Shown piece after piece: positions 1 through 7,803 of a stretch of 64,000 nt of DNA. Under the pieces are notes generated by a model. It was given only the letters and a program-made list of their open reading frames with translations, made no database searches and was not told the DNA's origin. Source of the DNA: Streptomyces sp. NBRC 109706. GTDB lineage: Bacteria; Actinomycetota; Actinomycetes; Streptomycetales; Streptomycetaceae. The position numbers and the translations under genes are program-made. The stretch lies in the NCBI RefSeq assembly GCF_000974485.1, contig NZ_BBOM01000006.1, positions 806,001 to 870,000 on the forward strand, in the 5' to 3' direction. Position 1 is the first letter of the stretch. Every line of letters starts with the position of its first letter.

Positions 1-1
1 C

Positions 2-610
2 ATCACGCTGGTGGCCGGCTTCTCCGTCCTGGTGCTCTACGCCCGCGACCGGTTGGGCCTCGGCGAGATCGGCTACGGTCTGCTGCTCTCCGCCACCGCC
101 GCCGGTGGGCTGCTGGGCGCGCTCTGCGCGGTGCGCCTGAGTGAACGGTTCCGCACCAGCACCCTGCTGCGGGCGGCCCTGGTGCTGGAGTCCCTCACCC
201 ACCTCGGGCTGGCGCTGGCCCACGCCGCCTGGCTGGTGACCTCGGTGCTGGTGATGTTCGGGGCGCACAACGCCGTCTTCGGCGTGGTGGTACGGACGTT
301 GCGGCAGCGCATGGTGCCGGACGCGCTGCGCGGGCGGGTGGAGAGCGTCTTCATGATGTTCTCCATGGGCGGCTCGGCCCTGGGCGCGCTGATCGGCGGC
401 CCCATCGCGTTCGCGCTGGGGGTGACCGGCCCCTTCTGGATCGCGTTCGCGGTGATGACCGCGCTGACCCTGGTCGCCTGGCGCCCGTTCGGCCGGGCCA
501 CGGCGGAGGCCGCGCGGGGCGGCCCGACGGCGTCTGGCAACACGGGCCGGGAAGCGTCCCGGGACGGCGACGAACCGCCGGCCAACGAGCTGTCCAGAGA
601 CCTGGGGTGA
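2..610 (+). CDS. MFS transporter, C-terminal part
   Basis: The gene is cut by the left edge of the window. The visible 202 residues are mostly hydrophobic helices broken by short basic loops such as RLSERFRTS and RTLRQRMVPDALRGRVES, as in the second half of a major facilitator of the EntS-like MFS_3 type. The loop carrying RGRV followed by a glycine-rich helix (GGSALGALIGG) is typical of that group. The substrate cannot be read; drug or siderophore export is usual for the family. The last 40 residues form a polar cytoplasmic tail rich in Gly, Arg and Glu. A palindrome containing two DnaA-box-like arms lies 14 bases downstream and could serve as its terminator. Confidence 0.8.
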   Translation: MTLVAGFSVLVLYARDRLGLGEIGYGLLLSATAAGGLLGALCAVRLSERFRTSTLLRAALVLESLTHLGLALAHAAWLVTSVLVMFGAHNAVFGVVVRTLRQRMVPDALRGRVESVFMMFSMGGSALGALIGGPIAFALGVTGPFWIAFAVMTALTLVAWRPFGRATAEAARGGPTASGNTGREASRDGDEPPANELSRDLG

Positions 611-624
611 GCCGGTGCCGTGCA

Positions 625-647
625 CTTGTCCACAGCCTGTGGACAAG
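625..647. other. Perfect 23-bp palindrome with two DnaA-box arms
   Basis: Arms of 11 bases (CTTGTCCACAG and CTGTGGACAAG) flank a single C. Each arm contains TTGTCCACA, the Streptomyces DnaA box consensus, in opposite orientation. It follows the MFS stop codon, so it may equally be a hairpin terminator (10-bp stem, GCC loop). Confidence 0.65.
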
Positions 648-716
648 CCGGGCCCGGGCGGGCTCCGCCGACCAAACGGTTGAGCGAAGGACCAGGCTGG
701 GAGAGAGTGCCTGCTG

Positions 717-754
717 AACCAACCAGCGGAACCAACCAGCGGAACCAACCAGGG
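717..754. repeat. 13-bp tandem repeat, about three copies
   Basis: AACCAACCAGCGG occurs twice exactly (717-729, 730-742) and a third partial copy runs into the AGGGGAG ribosome binding site of the next gene. It lies in that gene's leader. No function is evident. Confidence 0.85.
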
Positions 755-767
755 GAGTCAGCTGATC

Positions 768-1622
768 ATGCGTCTGATGCGCGTCGGCGAAGTGGGAAGG
801 GAACGTCCGGTGCTGGTCGCGCCGGACGGACCGGGCTACTACGACCTGCGGCCGGTCACCGACGACATCGACGGGGCGTTCCTCGCCGCGCTGAGCGAGG
901 ACCCGGGCCTGCTGCCGGAACTCTCTCTGCTGCCCCGCACGGAGATCGAGGGCGAACGCGTCGGCGCGCCGGTGGCCCGCCCCTCGGCGGTGGTCTGTGT
1001 CGGGCAGAACTATGCCGCCCACGCCGTAGAATCCGGCGCCGCCCCGCCCCAGCAGCCCATCATCTTCTACAAGTCGCCCAATACCGTGGTCGGTCCGTCC
1101 GACGATGTGCTGATCCCCCGGGGCTCGCTACGCACCGACTGGGAGGTGGAACTGGCGGTCGTCATCGGCCGCCGGGCCCGCTACCTCGCCTCCGTCGACG
1201 AGGCGCTGGCCCATGTCGCCGGCTACACGATCAGCAACGACGTCAGCGAACGCGCCTACCAGCTCGACGAGTCCGGCGGCCAGTGGTCCAAGGGCAAGAG
1301 CTGCGAGACCTTCAACCCGCTGGGCCCCGTGCTGGTCACCCCGGACGAGGTGCCCGACCCGCAGCGGCTCGGACTCCGCTCCTGGGTCAACGGGGAGCCC
1401 CGTCAGGACTCGCGGACCAGCGACATGATCTTCTCGGTGGCGGTGCTGGTGCACCATCTCTCGCAGTACCTGGTGCTTGAGCCCGGCGACATCATCAACA
1501 CCGGCACCCCGGAGGGCGTCGCGCTCTCCGGGCGGTTCCCCTATCTGCAGCCGGACGACGTGGTGGAGTTGGAGATCGAAGGACTCGGCCGCCAGCGGTC
1601 CGTCCTCCGGCCCGCGCCCTGA
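768..1622 (+). CDS. Fumarylacetoacetate hydrolase family protein
   Basis: This 284-residue protein has the short FAH fold seen in 2-hydroxyhepta-2,4-dienedioate isomerases and acylpyruvases. A non-catalytic N-terminal domain (about 1-65) is followed by the FAH domain. VCVGQNYAAHA, the metal-binding block containing DWEVELAVVIG, GYTISNDVSERAYQ and NTGTPEGVALSG are all present. Such enzymes hydrolyse C-C bonds in, decarboxylate or isomerise keto acids using Mg or Mn, usually in aromatic-compound breakdown. The ATG is chosen because AGGGGAG lies 8 bases upstream. No pathway partner is adjacent, so the substrate is unknown; the family call is firm. Confidence 0.88.
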   Translation: MRLMRVGEVGRERPVLVAPDGPGYYDLRPVTDDIDGAFLAALSEDPGLLPELSLLPRTEIEGERVGAPVARPSAVVCVGQNYAAHAVESGAAPPQQPIIFYKSPNTVVGPSDDVLIPRGSLRTDWEVELAVVIGRRARYLASVDEALAHVAGYTISNDVSERAYQLDESGGQWSKGKSCETFNPLGPVLVTPDEVPDPQRLGLRSWVNGEPRQDSRTSDMIFSVAVLVHHLSQYLVLEPGDIINTGTPEGVALSGRFPYLQPDDVVELEIEGLGRQRSVLRPAP

Positions 1623-1627
1623 CCCGA

Positions 1628-1698
1628 TTCCCGAGGGTGCTACGAGCGTTCCCTCCTTCACTCGTTCGAGTGGGGTCGGGGGCGGTCGTCCTCGGGAA
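1628..1698 (+). terminator. Nested inverted repeats after the FAH gene
   Basis: Outer arms TTCCCGAGG (1628-1636) and CCTCGGGAA (1690-1698) enclose an inner perfect hairpin CACTCG-TT-CGAGTG (1659-1672). The structure begins 5 bases after the FAH stop codon. There is no T tract, which is usual for this genus. Confidence 0.55.
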
Positions 1699-1771
1699 GG
1701 GCCGGGAAAACAGCGGGTCATGGCGGTGTGGACCGGTTCTGCGGGCGGGACGGCTGTCAGTGGTGCGCGGT

Positions 1772-1777
1772 TAGGTT
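1772..1777 (+). promoter_or_regulatory. -10 hexamer of a probable leaderless promoter
   Basis: TAGGTT ends 6 bases before the ATG at 1784, the geometry of a leaderless Streptomyces mRNA. No clear -35 element is seen. Confidence 0.45.
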
Positions 1778-1783
1778 GGCGGC

Positions 1784-2017
1784 ATGGCTGAGACCTCCTC
1801 GACGCACCATGTGATCCGCGTCCGCTTCGACGGTGGGCCCCGCCACGGTCGGTCGGTCGACCTGGTCATCACGGGGCAGGTGCCACTGCCACTGATGCTG
1901 GCCGCCCGCCGGGACGCCGACGCCGGCTCCGGCCTGTACCAACTCCGCTCCACCCAGGGCGGCGGCACCCGCTACGCCTGGATCGACGACCTCCCCACGG
2001 ATGCCTCCGGCGGCTGA
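1784..2017 (+). CDS. Small hypothetical protein, 77 aa
   Basis: I do not recognise this family. The product is a small soluble protein with alternating beta-like segments (HHVIRVRFDGG, RSVDLVITGQVPLPLML, LYQLRSTQGGGTRYAWIDDLP) and no membrane segment or cysteine. No Shine-Dalgarno sequence precedes the ATG, but a TAGGTT hexamer at leaderless distance does, and a strong hairpin follows the stop, so it looks like an independent one-gene transcript. Codon third positions are GC-rich as in real genes here. The C-terminal half (YQL, then TRYAWIDD) resembles small actinobacterial proteins of unknown role. Confidence 0.6.
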   Translation: MAETSSTHHVIRVRFDGGPRHGRSVDLVITGQVPLPLMLAARRDADAGSGLYQLRSTQGGGTRYAWIDDLPTDASGG

Positions 2018-2035
2018 GCCGCACCCGGCCCGAGA

Positions 2036-2057
2036 GCCCGAGCCACCGGGCTCGGGC
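2036..2057 (+). terminator. Hairpin terminator
   Basis: A perfect 9-bp stem, GCCCGAGCC with GGCTCGGGC, encloses a 4-base loop and starts 18 bases after the stop of the 77-residue gene. The right arm is also the start of a duplicated 131-bp unit. Confidence 0.6.
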
Positions 2058-2310
2058 CTCACCGGCCGGGCAGGGCACGGGTTCGGTGCCCCGCCGGTGC
2101 GCCTGCCGGCTGGGGCGGACGGCCGCGGGCCCGCGGGGCCCGCCGTCCGGTCCGGCGGTGGCCTTGTCTGCGGCCGTCGGGCTCGGGCCTCACCGGCCGG
2201 GCAGGGCATGGGTTCGGTAGTGCACCTGCTGGCCGGGCTGGCCGGGCTGGCCGGCCGCGGGCCCCGCGCGGCCCGCTGCCCTGTCGGGCGGTGGCCTTGT
2301 CTGTGGGCGT
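2047..2310. repeat. Two diverged tandem copies of a 131-bp unit in a gene-free stretch
   Basis: Positions 2047-2087 and 2178-2218 are 41-bp direct repeats with one mismatch. The ends of the two units also match (GGCGGTGGCCTTGTCTG around 2154 and 2287), so a unit of about 131 bp is duplicated. The middle has drifted, including extra GGGCTGGCC repeats at 2233-2255. The interval 2018-2459 has no gene; one reading frame stays open through it only because of GC bias. Confidence 0.75.
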
Positions 2311-2459
2311 TGGGGTGTGCGGCAGCGCCTGGGGGTCGGTGGCGTGGCCGGCCGCAGGCCTGGGCCGCACCGGCGCTCGTCCGCTTGCCGTCGTGCGCCC
2401 CGCACCAGCCGTTCGTGCGGGGAGACTTGGGGGAGACCTCAGGAGCGAGAGGGGGCAGG

Positions 2460-3095
2460 GTGGGCGGGTGGGCAGAGGGGCTGGTTTGGTACGCGGCCTA
2501 CGGGTCGAACATGTCGGCTGAGCGGCTTGGGCACTATCTGCGGGGTGGCTGCCCGCCGGGAGGCGGCATCGTGCATCCGGGGTGTCGTGATCCGAGCCCG
2601 CCGCTGCGTACCCGTCCCGTCATGTTGCCGGGGGTGCTGTACTTCGCCACCGAGTCGCACGTCTGGTCGGGTGGGCGCGCGTTTCTCGATCCGGAGGTGT
2701 CGGGGCGGGCGCCGGCCGTCGCGCATCTGCTGACGGTCGGCCAGTTCTCGGATGTCGCCGCGCAGGAGATGGGCCGCCCTCCCGGGCGGGATCTGGATCT
2801 GGCGGCGTTGTTGGGCGCCACCGGCCGGGCCGTGCTCGGCCCCGGTCGGTACGAGACGCTGGTCTCGGCGGGGGAGCACGACGGCATTCCGATGGTGACG
2901 TTCACGGCGCCGTGGCGGCTTGGTGACGTGCCGGGGAACGCGCCGGCCGCGGCCTATCTGCGGATGCTGGGTTCGGGGTTGATGGCCGGGCACGGTCGGT
3001 CGGCCGAGGAGGCCGCCGCGTATCTGGCCGGTCGGCCCGGCGCCGCCGGGCACTGGACGGCGGAGGCCGTCCGCCAACTGCTCGCGCAGGACTGA
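2460..3095 (+). CDS. GGCT-like (gamma-glutamylcyclotransferase fold) protein
   Basis: The 211-residue product opens with WYAAYGSNM, the substrate-binding YGSN signature of the gamma-glutamylcyclotransferase/AIG2 fold, then LPGVLYFATESHVWSGG, LLTVGQFSDVAAQEM and TFTAPW blocks. Relatives are common in Streptomyces and, as far as I recall, are often labelled histone deacetylase in databases, which the sequence does not support. A role in gamma-glutamyl or other amide turnover is plausible but unproven. The GTG at 2460 is chosen because AGGAGCGAGAGGGGG precedes it and because it sits just before the conserved block; the open frame further upstream is in duplicated repeats. Confidence 0.75.
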   Translation: MGGWAEGLVWYAAYGSNMSAERLGHYLRGGCPPGGGIVHPGCRDPSPPLRTRPVMLPGVLYFATESHVWSGGRAFLDPEVSGRAPAVAHLLTVGQFSDVAAQEMGRPPGRDLDLAALLGATGRAVLGPGRYETLVSAGEHDGIPMVTFTAPWRLGDVPGNAPAAAYLRMLGSGLMAGHGRSAEEAAAYLAGRPGAAGHWTAEAVRQLLAQD

Positions 3096-3105
3096 AGACC
3101 CCGCG

Positions 3106-4251
3106 TCAGCCGGCCTGTTCGAGATGGGGGCGGATCTGGTCGGCGGTCAGCACATAGCCCGTTTCGGAGTGGGTGACCGAACGGGCGAAGACCATGCCGT
3201 ACACCTGGCCGTCCGTGGTGAGCAGGGGCCCGCCGGAGTTGCCGGGGCGGACCAGGCCGCGCACCGCGTAGATATCGCGGGTGACGACGTTCCGGCCGTG
3301 GATGTCCTGGCCCTGGGCCGTGGTGCGGCTCGCGACCGTGGCGGCGCGCAGGTCGAGGCCGCCGTTCTCCGGGTAGCCGGCGACGACCGCCGGATCGCCG
3401 CGCCGCGCGTCCTCGGCCAGATCGAGGGTGGGCGCGGAGAGCCCGGGGACGGCGAGCACCGCGACGTCGATATCGGAGTCCTGCAGCAGCACCGTGGCCT
3501 CCAGGCGCTGCCCGACGCCGCCGACCTGGACCGCGACCACGCTGGCGCCGTCCACCACATGCGCGTTGGTGACCACCCGCTCCGGCGCGTAGACGAATCC
3601 GCTCCCCTCCTGGCCGCCGGAGAAGCCGGACGTGGCGTTGATCTTGACCGTGCTCTGCTCGGCCGCGATCGACGCGGCCTCCGTGACGTTGTCGCCCGAG
3701 GGCGGCGGCACATCGACCGTGGGGTCGTTCTCGAACGGGTTGAAGACCTGGGGGAACCCGGCGTCGCTGAGCGCGTTGGTGGCCCGGCTGAACCAGGTGG
3801 GGGCCGTGGCCGGCATCCGGTCCTGGACACCGCCGAGCAGGGCCGAGCCCTGCACCTCGCGGTTGAGCCCGGGCGAGGGCGTCGGCACCAGCGCGCTCGC
3901 GGCGATCCAGGCCACCAGCAGCACGCCCACCGCGTTGAAGACCGCGCCGCCGGCGCCGTCGAACCAGCGGGCCGGCGCCCAGCGGATCGCGTTGCGCAGC
4001 CGCAGCGCCAACGGCCAGGCCAGCGCCTGTCCGACGGCCGCCGGCACCAGCACCACCAGCAGCGCGACCACCGTGGCGGCGACCGAGCCCGCGGTGAGTT
4101 GGTCGACGAAGAACGGCAGCAGCCAGACGCCGAGCGCGGCCCCGCCGACAAAGCCCGCCAGGGAGACCACTCCGGCGATCAGCCCGCGCTGGAATCCGGA
4201 GACGGCCGCCGCGACCGCCGCCACCAGAAGCAGCACATCGAGCAGATTCAC
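3106..4251 (-). CDS. MarP-like membrane serine protease (CvpA plus trypsin-like domain)
   Basis: The 381-residue protein has an N-terminal CvpA/colicin V production domain with about four membrane helices (residues 1-120), a linker, and a periplasm-side trypsin-like domain. The catalytic triad is visible: H231 in TNAHVVDG, D262 in DSDIDVAVLAVP and S339 in RPGNSGGP. Mycobacterial MarP is an acid- and oxidative-stress protease acting on the cell wall hydrolase RipA; a comparable envelope role is inferred here. The GTG start has GAAGGGGG 7 bases upstream and begins exactly at the CvpA helix; the frame is open further upstream but lacks homologous sequence. Confidence 0.88.
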   Translation of the reverse strand: MNLLDVLLLVAAVAAAVSGFQRGLIAGVVSLAGFVGGAALGVWLLPFFVDQLTAGSVAATVVALLVVLVPAAVGQALAWPLALRLRNAIRWAPARWFDGAGGAVFNAVGVLLVAWIAASALVPTPSPGLNREVQGSALLGGVQDRMPATAPTWFSRATNALSDAGFPQVFNPFENDPTVDVPPPSGDNVTEAASIAAEQSTVKINATSGFSGGQEGSGFVYAPERVVTNAHVVDGASVVAVQVGGVGQRLEATVLLQDSDIDVAVLAVPGLSAPTLDLAEDARRGDPAVVAGYPENGGLDLRAATVASRTTAQGQDIHGRNVVTRDIYAVRGLVRPGNSGGPLLTTDGQVYGMVFARSVTHSETGYVLTADQIRPHLEQAG

Positions 4252-4393
4252 CGAGCAGCCCCCTTCGCCCCGTTCGTCGGTTATGGAACGGCAGGGCGCT
4301 CGCCTTGGTTCCCGGCCGTCACCAAAGGTAAGGGATCCGGTGGCGGTCGCGTCGGGGTACGGGGAAGCCGGGGGCGGTCCGGACGGCGGACGG

Positions 4394-4813
4394 TCAGTCG
4401 ATGTCGAACAGCGGTCCGGTGACGGTGAGGCCGAGATCGTCGCCGGCATGGGCGAAGAAGGCGAAGAGCATCAACGCCGCGCCGGCCAGCGCGAGGTCCT
4501 TGAGGAACTGGATCAGGCTGTTCTGTTTGGCCTGTTGATCGTCCTCGTTCCAGAACTTGTGCATCAGCAACGCCGTCGGCACCAGGAAGATCACCAGCAG
4601 CAGCGCGCCGACGTCCGGCCAGATGCCGAGCAGCACCATCAGCCCGCCGACCAGCTGGAGCAGCCCCGAGCCGAAGACGGCCAGCCAGGGAAAGGGAACG
4701 CCCTGGGAGCCGGCGTAGCCGGCCATCGCCTTGGTCTGGGTCAGATGCCCGATTGCCGAGTTAAGGAAAAGGGGCACAAACAAGATGCGACCGATCAGCA
4801 CGAGAACATCCAT
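4394..4813 (-). CDS. DoxX family membrane protein
   Basis: The 139-residue protein has four hydrophobic helices and the DoxX layout: an N-terminal GRILFVPLFLNSAIGHL helix, an Ala/Gly-rich second helix with a QLVGG motif, a third helix ending in PTALLMHKFW, and a C-terminal helix. DoxX proteins are small quinone-associated or oxidoreductase-associated membrane subunits; the partner here is not visible. The ATG at 4813 is preferred over the GTG at 4819 because AGGAGG then sits at 6-7 bases. It is divergent from the sigma factor gene at 5006, and the interval between them carries a SigB-type promoter-like sequence. Confidence 0.85.
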   Translation of the reverse strand: MDVLVLIGRILFVPLFLNSAIGHLTQTKAMAGYAGSQGVPFPWLAVFGSGLLQLVGGLMVLLGIWPDVGALLLVIFLVPTALLMHKFWNEDDQQAKQNSLIQFLKDLALAGAALMLFAFFAHAGDDLGLTVTGPLFDID

Positions 4814-4902
4814 GGGCACCTCCTAGACACCTGTTGTCACTTTGCTTCCGCACCGCGCAGCGGGCAACGCGGACGAACGCCGCCCAGGGGGCTGGCTCCG
4901 GT

Positions 4903-4926
4903 CGTTTGCCGCCCGGAGTGTCGGGC
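4903..4926 (+). promoter_or_regulatory. SigB/SigF-type promoter candidate
   Basis: GTTT at 4903-4906 and GGGCA at 4922-4926 with 15 bases between match the GTTT-N14-16-GGGTA pattern read by SigB-family sigma factors. It lies 80 bases upstream of a sigma gene of that family, which fits autoregulation. Confidence 0.4.
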
Positions 4927-5005
4927 AGGGGCACAGGGCGTGCTCGGGACAAAAGGCGCGTTCCCGAGCCGAGTTCGGGGACCACGACCGTCTTGGAGAG
5001 CCGAT

Positions 5006-5977
5006 ATGAGGACTGCCAACCAGCGCGGACCCCGCGCGAGAAGCCGCACCACCACCCGGGTGAACGGACCGCCGTCCGCGCCCCGCTCCCGGCGTGGCCA
5101 CCCACACGACGACGCCCCCGACACCCGGGGTGACTTCGAACGGATAGCCGAACTTCCGGATGGGGCGGAACGTGACCGTCTCTGCCGGGAAGTGACCAGC
5201 GCCTGGTTGCCGATGGCCGAACGGCTGGCCCGCGGCTATCGGGGCCGGGGCGAGTCCGCCGAGGATCTGGCGCAGGTCGCCGCCCTCGGCCTGGTGAAGG
5301 CGGTGCGCGGCTATGACCCCGGGCGCGGCCACGCCTTCGAGAGCTATGCGGTGCCAACCATCGTCGGCGAGGTCAGACGACACTTCAGGGACCACCTCTG
5401 GGGCGTCCATGTCCCGCGCCGCACCCAGGAGTTGCGGCAGCGGGTGCGCGCCGCCCAACGGCGGCTGGAGAACGACCCGGACGATCGGTCCGACGACGAG
5501 GCGGCCCTCGCCGAGTCCACCGGGCTGACCACGGACGAGGTCCGTCAGGGCCTCTCGGCGCTGGACAGTTTCCGTCCGCTGTCGCTGGACGCCGAGCTGA
5601 GCCAGCCGGGCGACGGCCACACCCTGGTGGACACGCTGGGCGGCGCCGACCCCGGCTTCGACCGGGTGCTCTACCGCGAGACGGTGCGCCCCACCCTGCG
5701 CCGCCTTCCCGAACGCGAACAGCAGATCCTCTATCTGCGGTACTTCGGGGAGATGACGCAGTCCCGGATCGCGGAACGTCTCGGCATCTCCCAGATGCAG
5801 GTCTCCCGGCTGCTTACCCGCATCGAGGCCCGCCTCCGCGACGAGATCCTCTCGGCCACCGAGGCGGACCGGGCCGACGAGGCGGACGAGGCGGACGAGG
5901 CGGACGAGGCGGGTGCGGCGGACGGGGCGGACCGGGCCGACGGGGCGGGCAGAGCGGGCGGGGCGCGGTCCGGGTGA
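5006..5977 (+). CDS. SigB/SigF/SigG-family RNA polymerase sigma factor
   Basis: The sigma-70 core of the stress and sporulation subgroup runs from about residue 45 to 290. It has region 2 (ERLARGYRGRGESAEDLAQV, then GLVKAVRGYDP and FESYAVPTIVGEVRRHFRD), region 3 (VPRRTQELRQRV) and region 4 (LPEREQQILYLRYFGEMTQ and a helix-turn-helix RIAERLGISQMQVSRLL). It should direct polymerase to stress or developmental promoters and is probably controlled by an anti-sigma/anti-anti-sigma pair elsewhere. GGAGAG precedes the ATG. At 323 residues it is longer than usual because of a basic N-terminal extension and a repetitive acidic tail built on ADE and ADG units. Confidence 0.9.
   Translation: MRTANQRGPRARSRTTTRVNGPPSAPRSRRGHPHDDAPDTRGDFERIAELPDGAERDRLCREVTSAWLPMAERLARGYRGRGESAEDLAQVAALGLVKAVRGYDPGRGHAFESYAVPTIVGEVRRHFRDHLWGVHVPRRTQELRQRVRAAQRRLENDPDDRSDDEAALAESTGLTTDEVRQGLSALDSFRPLSLDAELSQPGDGHTLVDTLGGADPGFDRVLYRETVRPTLRRLPEREQQILYLRYFGEMTQSRIAERLGISQMQVSRLLTRIEARLRDEILSATEADRADEADEADEADEAGAADGADRADGAGRAGGARSG
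5876..5911 (+). repeat. 9-bp tandem repeat x4 in the sigma factor tail
   Basis: GACGAGGCG is repeated four times in frame and encodes DEA units at the C terminus, followed by degenerate relatives (GACGGGGCG). It lies outside the folded sigma domains. Confidence 0.85.
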
Positions 5978-5999
5978 GCGCGGCCGGACCGCCCGGTCG

Positions 6000-6794
6000 T
6001 CACACGTCCCGTCGGTCCAGCAGCGTCCCCGCGGCCAGCAGGGCGAGGGCCGTGCAGCCCCCGACCAGCAGCAGGGAGGGCCAGCCGCCCAGCGAGCCGA
6101 CCGTCTCGGCCGTGGCGTCCGAGGTCTGCGTCAGCTTCTGTAGTGCCGCGGTGGGCGACATCCCCGCGACCCAGCGCCGGGCGTCGCCGAGGAGCGGGCC
6201 GAACAGCTCCGGGAGCAGCAGTGCCCCCAGCACCGCGGTGATCGCGCCGGCGCTGTGCCGGATCAGCGTGCCCAGGGCCAGGCCGAGCAGCCCGGCCACC
6301 GGGAAGGCCGCCGCGACGCCGAAGAGCGCGGGCAGCGGATCGCCCTGCGCGTGGGAGCCGTCCAACAGCGCGTCCCCCACCAGATAGGCCGCCGCGCAGG
6401 ACGGCAGCGCCAGCGCGTAGAGCACCCCGGTCAGCAGGGCGGCCTTGGCGGCGAGCACGGTGCCCCGACGCGGCACCGCGGCCAGCGTGCTGCGCATGGT
6501 GCCGCTGCCGTACTCGCCGCAGATGACCAGTGCGCCGACCACGGCGGCCAGCAGCAGTGCCGGCAGTGCGAGGGTGAGGCTGCCGCCGAGCACCGTGTCG
6601 TCCGGCTGGAGGCTGTCGGTCGCGGCCACAAACGCCGCGCCAGGCGCCGGCAGCAGCGCCATCACGGCCGTGGTCCACCCGGTGGAGCGCACGCTGCGGA
6701 ACTTGATCCACTCGAAGGCCAGCGCCTGCCGGAAGCCGGCCCGCGCCCCGTCCGGAGACCGTACGGGGTGCGCGGTGTGCTCGGGGTTTGTCAT
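6000..6794 (-). CDS. ABC-2 type transporter permease
   Basis: The 264-residue membrane protein has a cytosolic start (QALAFEWIKFRSVRS), then about six hydrophobic helices and the pattern of ABC-2 permeases: helix 2 followed by CGEYGSGTMRSTLAAVPRRG, the conserved cytoplasmic loop motif of this group. It overlaps the stop of the ATPase gene (ATGA), so the two are translationally coupled and form one exporter. The substrate is unknown; the downstream two-component system suggests a response to envelope stress or antibiotics, as in other Streptomyces ABC/two-component clusters. Confidence 0.87.
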   Translation of the reverse strand: MTNPEHTAHPVRSPDGARAGFRQALAFEWIKFRSVRSTGWTTAVMALLPAPGAAFVAATDSLQPDDTVLGGSLTLALPALLLAAVVGALVICGEYGSGTMRSTLAAVPRRGTVLAAKAALLTGVLYALALPSCAAAYLVGDALLDGSHAQGDPLPALFGVAAAFPVAGLLGLALGTLIRHSAGAITAVLGALLLPELFGPLLGDARRWVAGMSPTAALQKLTQTSDATAETVGSLGGWPSLLLVGGCTALALLAAGTLLDRRDV

Positions 6795-7708
6795 GCGGTG
6801 ATCCCTCGTCCCCGGTACTCGGTGGCGGCCGTGGCCATCGCGGTGTAGACCTCCTCCAACGAGGAGCGGTGCGGGGTGAGTTCGGCCAGCGCCAGGCCGT
6901 TGGCCAGGGCCAGTTCGCCGATCGTCTCGGCCGTCGGCCCCTCGGCCAGCCAGCCGCCCCGCGCGTCGGCGCTGACCCGCGCGCCCGCCGTCTCCAGCAC
7001 CTCGCGCAGCCGCTCCGCCTCCGCCCCGCGCACCAGGGTGGCGGGCCTGGAGTGGGCGTCGATGAACTCCCGCATCGGGGTGTCGGCCAGCAGCCGGCCG
7101 CGCCCGATGATGATCAGATGCCCGGCGGTCAGCTCCAGCTCGCTCATCAGATGGCTGGAGAGGAGGACCGTGCGGCCCTCGGCGGCCAGCGACTTCAGCA
7201 GATCGCGGATCCAACGGATGCCCTCGGTGTCCAGTCCGTTGACCGGCTCGTCCAGGATCAGCACCTCGGGGTCGCCCAACAGGGCGGACGCGATACCCAG
7301 CCGTTGCCCCATGCCCAGCGAGAAGCCCCTGGTGCGCTTCGCGGCCGTCGCCGGGTCGAGGCCGACGAGTTCCAACACCTCGTCGACCCGGCGGCGCGGC
7401 AGCCGGTTGGCCGCGGCGAGGCCCGCCAGATGGGCGCGGGCGGACCGCCCGCCGTGCACGCCCCTGGCGTCCAACAGCGAGCCGACCGCGCACAACGGCG
7501 CGGGCAGCTCCCGGTAGGCGCGCCCCCCGATCCTGGCGCTGCCGGAAGTGGGCGCGTCAAGGCCCAGGATCAGCCGCATGGTGGTGGACTTGCCGGCCCC
7601 GTTGGGCCCGAGAAAGCCGGTGACCCGGCCCGGCCGGACCGTGCAGGACAGCCGGTCGACGGCCGTTCCGGCGCCATAGCGCTTGGTGAGTTCGTTCAGC
7701 TCGATCAC
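6791..7708 (-). CDS. ABC transporter ATP-binding protein
   Basis: The 305-residue ATPase has Walker [10 protein letters not shown], a signature-like FSLGMGQRLGIA, Walker B VLILDEPVNGLD and a switch histidine in LLSSHLMSE. The SLGMGQR variant signature is typical of ABC-2 drug, bacteriocin and lantibiotic exporters. A C-terminal domain of about 90 residues ends in SSLEEVYTAM. The GTG at 7708 is chosen because TAGCGT lies 7 bases upstream (leaderless geometry) and the product then starts VIELNELTKRYG; an ATG at 7744 would add 12 residues. The permease gene follows with a 4-base overlap. Confidence 0.88.
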   Translation of the reverse strand: MIELNELTKRYGAGTAVDRLSCTVRPGRVTGFLGPNGAGKSTTMRLILGLDAPTSGSARIGGRAYRELPAPLCAVGSLLDARGVHGGRSARAHLAGLAAANRLPRRRVDEVLELVGLDPATAAKRTRGFSLGMGQRLGIASALLGDPEVLILDEPVNGLDTEGIRWIRDLLKSLAAEGRTVLLSSHLMSELELTAGHLIIIGRGRLLADTPMREFIDAHSRPATLVRGAEAERLREVLETAGARVSADARGGWLAEGPTAETIGELALANGLALAELTPHRSSLEEVYTAMATAATEYRGRGITA

Positions 7709-7715
7709 CCTCCCG

Positions 7716-7721
7716 ACGCTA
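7716..7721 (-). promoter_or_regulatory. -10 hexamer, leaderless ABC operon promoter
   Basis: On the minus strand TAGCGT is followed by 7 bases and then the GTG start of the ATPase gene. Confidence 0.45.
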
Positions 7722-7803
7722 GGGAGCCGGGCGCGATCGGCCATCCGCCGCCGGGAGTCGGCGGCTACGCCCCCGGGAGCAGCCGACAGTCCCCCGGCAC
7801 CGC

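Noticed and set aside
2001..2459. N-terminal extension of the GGCT-like protein
   Set aside because: The frame is open, but it runs through the duplicated 131-bp units and has no family similarity; GTG 2460 with a ribosome binding site fits better.
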